Source: an uncultured Actinomycetes bacterium (GTDB lineage Bacteria > Actinomycetota > Actinomycetes > Nanopelagicales > Nanopelagicaceae). Taken from it: a stretch of 8,362 bases of DNA. The stretch is taken from NCBI GenBank assembly GCA_903928395.1, contig CAIYQS010000039.1, positions 1 through 8,362 on the forward strand. Direction: 5' to 3'. This document shows, in pieces, positions 1 through 6,261 of this stretch (positions are counted from its first letter, which is position 1; every line of letters starts with the position of its first letter). Under the pieces are notes generated by a model. It was given only the letters and a program-made list of their open reading frames with translations. It was not told the DNA's origin and did no database searches. The position numbers and the translations under genes were made by a program.

Positions 1-239
1 ACCGGATAGCAATCGTCTCGCACGGGGATGTTATAAAAGCGGTAGTTGCCTTCCATCTAGGTATGTCATTAGATACTTTCCAGCGAATTTCTGTTGATCC
101 GGCATCTGTAACTATTTTACGGATCCCAAGTTCTCAAATAATTCTCTTGAATTCAACCTCACATTTAGCTTCAACTATTTCCGAAGTAAAAACAACACGC
201 GATCGCTACACGCTTGGTGGCGGACAAGGAAGGTTATGA
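1..239 (+). CDS. Histidine phosphatase (phosphoglycerate mutase-like) family protein, C-terminal part
   Basis: This is the 3' end of a gene whose start lies left of the window. The frame beginning at base 3 reads 78 codons to a TGA at 237-239. The visible piece opens with RIAIVSHGDVIKAVVAFHLG and continues with QRISVDPASVTILRI. The SHGD motif carries the second catalytic histidine of the histidine phosphatase superfamily, and the following helix and DPAS segment match the actinobacterial subfamily annotated as MSMEG_4193-like putative phosphomutase. The first catalytic RHG motif is outside the window, so activity cannot be judged. In M. tuberculosis the equivalent is Rv2135c, upstream of the same two neighbours as here. 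The stop overlaps the next gene's start by 4 nt (ATGA), suggesting coupled translation. Family membership is secure; substrate is unknown. Despite the name, a phosphatase is more likely than a mutase. Confidence 0.88.
   Translation, partial: RIAIVSHGDVIKAVVAFHLGMSLDTFQRISVDPASVTILRIPSSQIILLNSTSHLASTISEVKTTRDRYTLGGGQGRL
226..233 (+). promoter_or_regulatory. Ribosome binding site of the DUF3090 gene
   Basis: The run AAGGAAGG lies inside the last codons of the phosphatase gene and ends two bases before ATG 236. Its AAGGA part has 5-nt spacing to the start. It is one of the two clear Shine-Dalgarno sites in the window and supports the ATG at 236, which overlaps the upstream stop codon. Confidence 0.7.
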
Positions 240-799
240 GTCGAATCATCTTTAACCATGATGATGTAACGAGATGCATCATTGGAACGGTGGGCCTTCC
301 CGGAGAGCGTCAATTCTTCTTACAAGTTGTTTCAGATATTGGTACAACGTGCGTGTCTATTGAAAAAACCCAAGCGGTAGCGCTCTCAGAGCGCCTGCGG
401 ATAATGATGCGCGAGTTGCGAAGAAGTCAGTTGGCAAGCTTGGACGAGCTTAATGTTGCTGTGCAGCGTGACGACTCAGCACTTGAATTTCCGATTACGG
501 AGGATTTCAAGGTAGGAGTGATCGGGATAAGTTGGGATCAGGAGCTTCAGCGAATTTTAATTGAAGCGCAATCTGTTGGCGATGAATCTATTACCGAACT
601 CCTCGACGAAGACGAGGCTATTCTTATTGAGGATGCGCCCGACTTACTTTCTTTTAAACTTCGCATCCATCAAGCCCGCTCATTCTGTGATCGAACGGAT
701 TCTGTTGTAGCGGCCGGACGTCAACCTTGCCCGTTCTGTGGATTGCCTGTGGACCCAAGTGGGCATTTGTGTCCGCGCGCAAATGGTTACCGGCGTTGA
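236..799 (+). CDS. DUF3090 family protein with C-terminal zinc-ribbon-like motif
   Basis: This 187-residue protein belongs to the actinobacterial DUF3090 family (TIGR03847-type; M. tuberculosis Rv2134c) and has the usual length. It begins MSRIIFNHDDVTRCIIGTVG, with the family's early GLPGERQFFLQ segment at residues 20-30. A long helical stretch covers about residues 45-75. The middle is acidic, ELLDEDEAILIEDAPD at 121-136. The C-terminus has CPFC at 165-168 followed by His177 and Cys179, a CxxC-x8-HxC arrangement that probably binds zinc. There is no signal peptide or membrane segment, so it is probably cytosolic. The start is supported by a good Shine-Dalgarno site and the ATGA overlap with the upstream phosphatase. 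Its TGA overlaps the next gene's proposed TTG start. No biochemical function is known for the family. The zinc motif could serve nucleic acid or protein binding, but that is inference. Confidence 0.92.
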   Translation: MSRIIFNHDDVTRCIIGTVGLPGERQFFLQVVSDIGTTCVSIEKTQAVALSERLRIMMRELRRSQLASLDELNVAVQRDDSALEFPITEDFKVGVIGISWDQELQRILIEAQSVGDESITELLDEDEAILIEDAPDLLSFKLRIHQARSFCDRTDSVVAAGRQPCPFCGLPVDPSGHLCPRANGYRR

Positions 800-1488
800 A
801 ATCTATTGTTGAGGTAATTTCAAACGGTAACCTCAAGGTTGAGGGTAGATTTGTCGATGCATCAAATGCCACGTTGTACGCGGTTGTGGAATTAGGGGAG
901 CAAACTATCCCAGCCATCTACAAACCAATCGCAGGGGAGCGCCCACTCTGGGACTTTCCAGATGGCAATCTAGCGAATAGAGAATTAGCAGCGTATCTAC
1001 TATCTGATGCGCTTAAGTTCGACATCGTTCCCTTCACGATACTGCGCGAAGGCCCATTGGGTGTTGGAATGGTCCAGCAATGGATCGATATTGACGAAGA
1101 AGTGGATGTCGTGGAACTAGCGACTAGTACTGATCCAAAGATTCGCCAGATGGCGCTCTTTGACGCAATCATTAATAACACTGATAGGAAATACGGCCAT
1201 ATTCTTCCAACGGGTACCGGTGAAATTTTTGGATGCGACCACGGAGTTACCTTTCATGAAGACCCAAAATTGCGGACGGTCATTTGGCAATTCGCCGGTG
1301 AAAATTTCACACCAATCGAAATCAACTTGCTGGAAACAGCCAACGCAAAAGCCGCCGAGGTGGTTGGGTCACTCATTACCTCGGCTGAATCTGCTGCCTT
1401 AATATCCCGCATTGAAGGATTATTAGCAGCTGGTACCTTCCCAGAGCCTAGGGAAGATTGGCCAGCCGTCCCTTGGCCACCTTTTTAG
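796..1488 (+). CDS. SCO1664-family PI3/4-kinase-like protein
   Basis: The protein is 230 residues from the chosen TTG. It matches the actinobacterial SCO1664 family (TIGR03843; M. tuberculosis Rv2133c), whose fold resembles PI3/4 kinases and HipA-type kinases. Visible signatures are GRFVDASNATLYA at 17-29, IYKP with Lys43 as probable ATP-binding lysine, the conserved ERPLWDFPDGNLANRE at 48-63, a catalytic-loop-like DAIINNTDRKYGH at 123-135, and CDHGVTF at 147-153 in place of the metal-binding DFG. The C-terminus ends WPAVPWPPF, typical of the family. The reading frame is open back to TTG 727, and GTG 769 is a further candidate. TTG 796 is preferred because it forms a TTGA overlap with the DUF3090 stop, like the ATGA overlaps elsewhere here, and leaves a family-like N-terminus. 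No good Shine-Dalgarno site is seen, so initiation may depend on coupling. The kinase-like residues are intact, but no substrate is established. Confidence 0.88.
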   Translation: MKSIVEVISNGNLKVEGRFVDASNATLYAVVELGEQTIPAIYKPIAGERPLWDFPDGNLANRELAAYLLSDALKFDIVPFTILREGPLGVGMVQQWIDIDEEVDVVELATSTDPKIRQMALFDAIINNTDRKYGHILPTGTGEIFGCDHGVTFHEDPKLRTVIWQFAGENFTPIEINLLETANAKAAEVVGSLITSAESAALISRIEGLLAAGTFPEPREDWPAVPWPPF

Positions 1489-1489
1489 G

Positions 1490-1495
1490 TAGCCT
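1490..1495 (+). promoter_or_regulatory. Possible -10 element upstream of mshC (TAGCCT)
   Basis: TAGCCT fits the actinobacterial -10 consensus TANNNT and lies 9 nt before the mshC ATG. No convincing -35 element or strong ribosome binding site is seen; AGGTAG at 1487-1492 is a poor and distant match. If real, it would give a transcript with almost no leader. It could equally be chance, with mshC read from the upstream operon. Confidence 0.27.
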
Positions 1496-1504
1496 TTGCC
1501 CCCT

Positions 1505-2755
1505 ATGGAAATCTTGAACTCACCTTGGCCAAATCCTTCACAGCCCACTCTCTCTCGGAAGCTACCTATTCTCGAGTTACGCGGCACAGGGGGAAGTTTT
1601 AGTGTTGACCCAGACACCGGTTTGCGCATGTACGTCTGTGGAATTACTCCATATGATGCAACGCATTTAGGGCACGCAGCAACCTACCTAACATTTGATC
1701 TGATCAATCGATACCATCGATTGATCGGCAAGTCAGTTCATTTCGTCGAAAACATCACCGACATTGATGAACCTCTCCTAGAACGCGCCAGGCGGGATTT
1801 CACTGATTGGCAATCTTTAGCCCAAAAAGAGACCGATCTCTTCACAGAAGATATGAGTGCGCTTCGAACCTTTGCCCCTGATTGGTTCGTCCCCGCGACA
1901 CAGGCCATGGACTTGGTAGATAAAGCTATCACAGCGATGGATGCACATGGATTTGTATACAAACTAGAAGGCGATCTCTATTTTAGAACTTCTAGCTTTC
2001 TCTCGGAGCTGCCATATTCAGTAGACGAGTCAATCGCGATATTTGCAGAGCGGGGTGGCGATCCCGAACGAGTTGGAAAAGAGCATCCCCTCGATTCAGT
2101 TTTATGGATTTCCAATCGCGATGATGAACCGGGTTGGGAGTCGAGTCATGGATATGGTCGTCCAGGTTGGCACATCGAATGCGCAGTCATAAGTTTGCGC
2201 TATTTAGTTGGTCCTGATTTCATTGAAGGAGATTCAACCCGTTCGGCACTGATTGATATTCAAGGTGGAGGTAGCGATTTAATTTTTCCACATCATTTCA
2301 TGTCCGCCATTCAAGTTCGAGCCATGACTGGACAACGTTTCGCTCGTGGATATGTCCATACTGGAATGATCGGACTTAACGGTGAGAAAATGAGTAAAAG
2401 CAAAGGAAATCTGGTATTCGTTTCTAAATTACTCGCTGCCGGTGTTGATCCAATGGTGATTAGGTACGCCTTGCTGAAAGAGCATTATTCAAAGGATCGA
2501 ATGTGGACCGATTCTCTATTAGCAGAAGCACAAACTGATGTATTGCGCATCCGTGAAGCGCTCTCCCGCAATGAGGTTGCAGCTACAGAAGAGACGATCG
2601 CGCAAGTGATTGGCGCAATAGGAAATGACCTTGATACCTCATCAGCGATCAACGCAATTTTGGATTGGGTGAATAGAACTGAATCTGGTGGTGTCGGCGG
2701 ATCAACGGGGCAGATGTCACGGGCTTTAGATAGCATTTTGGGTCTAGCCTTCTAG
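1505..2755 (+). CDS. mshC: L-cysteine:1D-myo-inositol 2-amino-2-deoxy-alpha-D-glucopyranoside ligase (mycothiol ligase)
   Basis: MshC uses ATP to activate cysteine and joins it to the amine of GlcN-Ins, the fourth enzyme-named step of mycothiol synthesis, in the cytosol. The 416-residue protein has typical family length and a class I cysteinyl-tRNA-synthetase-like catalytic domain. It shows MYVCGITPYDATHLGHAATY at 42-61, containing zinc ligand Cys45 and a HIGH-type motif; GWHIECA at 221-227 with Cys226 as second zinc ligand; FPHH at 261-264; and GEKMSKSKGN at 293-302, the KMSKS loop. YVCGITPYDATHLGHAATY and the short C-terminal region, with no full tRNA anticodon-binding domain, favour MshC over CysS. 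Start: ATG 1505 is preferred over the in-frame TTG 1496, because TTG would add only MPP and has no better ribosome site. It is 16 nt after the SCO1664-family gene and 17 nt before metH. A perfect inverted repeat lies within codons 66-75. Confidence 0.96.
   Translation: MEILNSPWPNPSQPTLSRKLPILELRGTGGSFSVDPDTGLRMYVCGITPYDATHLGHAATYLTFDLINRYHRLIGKSVHFVENITDIDEPLLERARRDFTDWQSLAQKETDLFTEDMSALRTFAPDWFVPATQAMDLVDKAITAMDAHGFVYKLEGDLYFRTSSFLSELPYSVDESIAIFAERGGDPERVGKEHPLDSVLWISNRDDEPGWESSHGYGRPGWHIECAVISLRYLVGPDFIEGDSTRSALIDIQGGGSDLIFPHHFMSAIQVRAMTGQRFARGYVHTGMIGLNGEKMSKSKGNLVFVSKLLAAGVDPMVIRYALLKEHYSKDRMWTDSLLAEAQTDVLRIREALSRNEVAATEETIAQVIGAIGNDLDTSSAINAILDWVNRTESGGVGGSTGQMSRALDSILGLAF
1702..1726. 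repeat. Perfect 11-bp inverted repeat with 3-nt loop inside mshC
   Basis: GATCAATCGAT at 1702-1712 is followed by ACC and then its exact reverse complement ATCGATTGATC at 1716-1726. It covers mshC codons reading roughly DLINRYHRLIG. It is the longest perfect short-loop inverted repeat I found in the window. No T-run follows, so it does not look like an intrinsic terminator. Role unknown. Confidence 0.85.
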
Positions 2756-2759
2756 GCTA
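2745..2759. repeat. Small palindrome across the mshC stop codon
   Basis: TAGCCT at 2745-2750, loop TCT, then AGGCTA at 2754-2759. The mshC TAG stop (2753-2755) is in the loop and right arm, and the right arm shares bases with the possible metH -10 element. No T-rich tail follows, so a terminator is not supported. With 6-bp arms it may be chance. Confidence 0.5.
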
Positions 2760-2763
2760 AACT
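2758..2763 (+). promoter_or_regulatory. Possible -10 element upstream of metH (TAAACT)
   Basis: TAAACT matches TANNNT and sits 9 nt before the metH ATG, the same distance as the TAGCCT motif before mshC. The 17-nt gap holds no Shine-Dalgarno sequence and has no room for a cobalamin or S-adenosylmethionine riboswitch. I see no convincing -35 at normal spacing. A very short leader transcript is one reading; chance is the other. Confidence 0.3.
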
Positions 2764-2772
2764 CGGTCCCTT

Positions 2773-5700
2773 ATGAAGAAGAATTCCCTTTTGCGTGAAG
2801 CTATGTCCACTCGCACGGTGATAGCTGATGGAGCGATGGGAACAATGCTGCAGGCTGCCAATCCGACACTCCAAGATTTTCAGGGTCATGAAGGATGCAA
2901 CGAAATACTCAACGTTTCCAGACCAGATATTGTCACAGCGGTTCATAAGGAATATCTGGAAGTGGGCGTGGACGCCATCGAAACCAATACCTTCGGTGCC
3001 AATTTCGCCAATTTAGCCGAGTATGGAATAGAAGATCGAATTTATGAACTTGCGTTAGCTGGAGCCAAGTTGGCCCGAGAAGTGGCGGATCAATATTCAA
3101 CTCCAAATAAGCCGCGCTTTGTGCTCGGATCACTTGGTCCAGGGACCAAGTTGCCCACATTAGGACACACTGATTATCAAAAATTGAAGGATGCGTATGC
3201 CACTGCGTCGCAAGGCTTGGTCGACGGCGGATGTGATGCATTGCTCGTTGAGACTACGCAAGATCTATTGCAGGCCAAAGCTGCCGTCAATGGCGCGCGT
3301 TTAGTCATTGATAAGACAGACCGCGATATCGTGCTCATCGTGCAGGTGACAGTCGAAACCACCGGAACGATGTTGCTTGGCTCTGAAATTGGAGCTGCAC
3401 TAAATGCATTGGAGCCACTTGGAGTTGATGTCATTGGATTGAATTGTGCAACTGGTCCAGCAGAGATGAGCGAACATCTTCGCGCGCTATCGCAGGGAGC
3501 AACGAGCAAGATATCAGTGATGCCAAATGCTGGTTTACCCGTGCTGGGTGAAAACGGTGCAATTTATCCGCTCACTGGTCCCGAACTAGCAAAATACCTT
3601 TCCGATTTTAGAAAGAGTTATGGAGTATCACTCGTAGGCGGATGTTGCGGAACGACGCCGGCCCATCTCAAAGAGGTGGTCGAACTCCTAGGGGGTACCG
3701 AACTTATTTCGCGTGAACCACGCTCGGAACGTGGAGCAAGTTCACTTTACCAATTTGTTCCTTTCAGGCAAGACACGTCATACCTTTCAATCGGCGAGCG
3801 GACGAATGCAAATGGATCTCGAGCATTTCGGGATGCACTTTTAAAAGAGGACTGGCAATCGTGCATTGAAATTGCGCGCGACCAGATACGAGATGGTGCG
3901 CACATGCTTGACCTTTCGGTCGATTACGTGGGCCGAGACGGCGTCAAAGATATGAGAGAACTTGCTTCTCGATTAGCGACCGCATCGACTTTGCCAATCG
4001 TCTTAGATTCAACCGAACCGGCAGTCATCAAGGCAGGCTTGGAGCACTTGGGTGGAAGAAGCATAATTAATTCGGTTAATTTTGAAGATGGCGATGGTCC
4101 AACTTCACGGTTCGCCCGCATCATGCCCTTAGTTATGGAACATGGTGCCGCTGTAGTCGCGTTGACTATTGATGAACAAGGCCAGGCACGCACATCAGAA
4201 TGGAAATTACGAGTAGCGACTCGACTCATTGAAGATCTCACCACCAATTGGCATATGAATATTGGGGACATTCTGATCGATTGCCTTACCTTCCCTATCG
4301 CAACGGGGCAAGAAGAAACGCGCAGGGATGGGTTAGAAACCATCAATTCCATCCGGGAACTCAAACTCAAATATCCCGATGTACAAACTACTCTTGGGGT
4401 GAGCAACGTTTCGTTTGGACTAAACCCTGCTTCACGTATCGTATTGAACTCGGTTTTCTTAGCAGAGTGCGTAAAGGCTGGGTTGGATTCAGCAATTGTC
4501 CACCCTTCTAAAATCACGCCAATCTCTCGGATAGCTCCTGAGACTCTAGAGGTAGCTCTAGATTTGATTTATGATCGCCGAATTTTTGATGCTTCAGGTG
4601 AATGCACATACGACCCGCTAACTAGGTTTCTCGAATTATTTGAAGGAGTCGAAGTAACCTCAACCAAAGTTACGCGTGCCGCCGAATTGGCTGCTCTTCC
4701 TTTAACGCTTCGATTAGCACGTCGTATTATTGATGGAGAAAAGGTTGGTTTAGAAGACGATCTCCAAGAGGCCCTTGGCACGGGAATGAAAGCGCTAGAA
4801 ATTATTAACGACCATCTCCTCTCTGGAATGAAGACTGTCGGCGAACTCTTTGGTAAAGGTGAAATGCAATTACCCTTCGTGTTGCAGAGCGCTGAAGTAA
4901 TGAAACAAGCAGTTGCAATCCTGGAACCCCACATGGAGAAAAGTGACGATGAAGGTCGGGGAAAAATATTGCTGGCCACTGTCAAGGGTGATGTTCACGA
5001 TATCGGAAAGAATCTGGTGGACATTATCCTTTCTAACAACGGTTACACAACCGTTAACATCGGTATTAAGCAAAGCATTAATCAAATCATTGATGCAGCG
5101 ACCGTGAATGACGTGGACGTCGTGGGAATGAGTGGCTTACTGGTTAAATCAACCGTAGTCATGAAAGAGAATCTTCAAGAATTGGATACCAGGGGACTCT
5201 CTGACCGTTGGCCCATTATTTTAGGCGGGGCCGCTCTCACACGTTCCTTCGTGGAAGAAGACCTATCGAATCTCTTTCCGGGAACCGTTCGATACGCAAA
5301 AGATGCCTTTGAGGGTTTAAGACTCATGGATGCGATGATAAACATCAAGCGTGGCGTGGAAGGGGCCGAACTTCCGGCCCTTCGCGAACGCCGAACTCCT
5401 CGCACCAGATCAAGCCAGCTAGAAGCGATAGATACAGAACGCTCAGATGTCAGCGCCGTTAATAAAGTGCCACAGCCTCCATTTTGGGGTTCACGAATAG
5501 TCAAGGGCGTCGCCCTCAATGATTATTTACCGATGCTAGATGAGCGGGCTCTTTTTATGGGGCAATGGGGTCTCAAGGGAGGCAGAGGTGAGTACGAGAA
5601 GATGGTCGAGGCAGAAGGCCGACCTCAGCTCCGCGCCTTGCTTAACGAGGCCCAAACTCAAGGTTGGCTAAACGCTGCAGTAGTTTATGGATATTTCCCT

Positions 5701-6261
5701 TGCTACAGCGAAGGCAACGACCTTGTTATCTTGCATCACGAAGGCCAAGAAAAAGGTCAGGAGCGAGTTCGATTTTCATTCCCTCGCCAGCGCCGTGACC
5801 GCAGATTGTGCCTCAGTGATTTCTTCCGCTCTAAAGAGTCCGGGGAGATCGATACTGTAGCTTTTCATGTGGTAACCATGGGGCAAAGCGTCAGCGAAGC
5901 TACCGCTCAACTTTTTGCCAACAACAACTATCGGGAGTATCTCGAGCTTCACGGGCTTTCAGTACAACTTACCGAAGCGTTAGCCGAACATTGGCACGCC
6001 CGAATTCGGCAGGAGTTGTCAGTTGGCGATGAAGACGCCGGCGACATCCATTCCATCTTGGATCAGGGATATCGGGGATCTCGATATTCATTTGGTTATC
6101 CCGCCTGTCCCGATATTGAACAGCAGCTTCAACTCTGCGAATTACTAGAACCAGAACGTATTGGAGTGGTTTTATCCGAAGAATTCCAGTTGCACCCAGA
6201 ACAATCCACCAGCGCGATCATCGTTCATCATCCTGAAGCAAAGTATTTTAACGCGGTATGA
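2773..6261 (+). CDS. metH: Cobalamin-dependent methionine synthase
   Basis: MetH moves a methyl group from 5-methyltetrahydrofolate to homocysteine through enzyme-bound cobalamin, giving methionine and tetrahydrofolate in the cytosol. At 1162 residues it is full length for actinobacteria and holds all modules in order. The homocysteine-binding barrel (about 1-310) has DGAMGTMLQ at 19-27 and zinc ligands Cys225, Cys291 and Cys292. The pterin-binding barrel (about 335-625) has GERTNANGSRAFRDALL at 341-357. The B12 cap lies at about 632-725. The B12 domain (about 729-860) has DVHDIG at 740-745, where His742 is the lower cobalt ligand, plus SGLLVKST and GGAALTRS. A charged linker at 865-900 leads to the S-adenosylmethionine reactivation domain (about 905-1155) with WGLKGG, RYSFGYPACPD and a HPEAKYF ending. 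ATG 2773 is chosen; ATG 2803 is an internal alternative. The stop overlaps the HAD gene by 4 nt. No key residue appears lost, so the organism should need cobalamin for this enzyme. Confidence 0.98.
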   Translation: MKKNSLLREAMSTRTVIADGAMGTMLQAANPTLQDFQGHEGCNEILNVSRPDIVTAVHKEYLEVGVDAIETNTFGANFANLAEYGIEDRIYELALAGAKLAREVADQYSTPNKPRFVLGSLGPGTKLPTLGHTDYQKLKDAYATASQGLVDGGCDALLVETTQDLLQAKAAVNGARLVIDKTDRDIVLIVQVTVETTGTMLLGSEIGAALNALEPLGVDVIGLNCATGPAEMSEHLRALSQGATSKISVMPNAGLPVLGENGAIYPLTGPELAKYLSDFRKSYGVSLVGGCCGTTPAHLKEVVELLGGTELISREPRSERGASSLYQFVPFRQDTSYLSIGERTNANGSRAFRDALLKEDWQSCIEIARDQIRDGAHMLDLSVDYVGRDGVKDMRELASRLATASTLPIVLDSTEPAVIKAGLEHLGGRSIINSVNFEDGDGPTSRFARIMPLVMEHGAAVVALTIDEQGQARTSEWKLRVATRLIEDLTTNWHMNIGDILIDCLTFPIATGQEETRRDGLETINSIRELKLKYPDVQTTLGVSNVSFGLNPASRIVLNSVFLAECVKAGLDSAIVHPSKITPISRIAPETLEVALDLIYDRRIFDASGECTYDPLTRFLELFEGVEVTSTKVTRAAELAALPLTLRLARRIIDGEKVGLEDDLQEALGTGMKALEIINDHLLSGMKTVGELFGKGEMQLPFVLQSAEVMKQAVAILEPHMEKSDDEGRGKILLATVKGDVHDIGKNLVDIILSNNGYTTVNIGIKQSINQIIDAATVNDVDVVGMSGLLVKSTVVMKENLQELDTRGLSDRWPIILGGAALTRSFVEEDLSNLFPGTVRYAKDAFEGLRLMDAMINIKRGVEGAELPALRERRTPRTRSSQLEAIDTERSDVSAVNKVPQPPFWGSRIVKGVALNDYLPMLDERALFMGQWGLKGGRGEYEKMVEAEGRPQLRALLNEAQTQGWLNAAVVYGYFPCYSEGNDLVILHHEGQEKGQERVRFSFPRQRRDRRLCLSDFFRSKESGEIDTVAFHVVTMGQSVSEATAQLFANNNYREYLELHGLSVQLTEALAEHWHARIRQELSVGDEDAGDIHSILDQGYRGSRYSFGYPACPDIEQQLQLCELLEPERIGVVLSEEFQLHPEQSTSAIIVHHPEAKYFNAV
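5359..5383. repeat. GC-rich imperfect hairpin in the metH interdomain linker
   Basis: GAAGGG pairs with CCCTTC and CCG with CGG, leaving a single bulged G at 5365 and the 6-nt loop AACTTC: 9 pairs in all. It falls in the codons just after the B12 domain, before the linker to the reactivation domain. No T-run follows, so it is not a terminator. Any role in folding or translation pacing is speculative. Confidence 0.45.

Noticed and set aside
727..795. N-terminal extension of the SCO1664-family protein from TTG 727
   Set aside because: It would overlap DUF3090 by over 70 bases across its zinc-motif codons. The extra residues (MPVLWIACGPKWAF...) look like an out-of-frame reading of that conserved region, and TTG 796 gives a tidy TTGA junction.
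1505..2755. Cysteinyl-tRNA synthetase (cysS) as identity of this gene
   Set aside because: The motifs overlap because the families are related, but YVCGITPYDATHLGHAATY, the 416-residue length, the short C-terminal region and the DUF3090/SCO1664 neighbours all point to MshC.
2756..2772. Cobalamin or S-adenosylmethionine riboswitch ahead of metH
   Set aside because: The gap is 17 nt and the sequence upstream is intact mshC coding sequence, so there is no room for either element.
3924..4517. 197-codon minus-strand open frame inside metH
   Set aside because: It lies wholly within the conserved pterin-binding domain of metH, shows no family features of its own, and no ribosome site supports it.
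5038..5055. AACGGTT-ACAC-AACCGTT inverted repeat in the metH B12 domain
   Set aside because: Seven-bp arms with a short loop are expected by chance in a window this size, and the codons (NNGYTTVN) are in a region under protein-level constraint.
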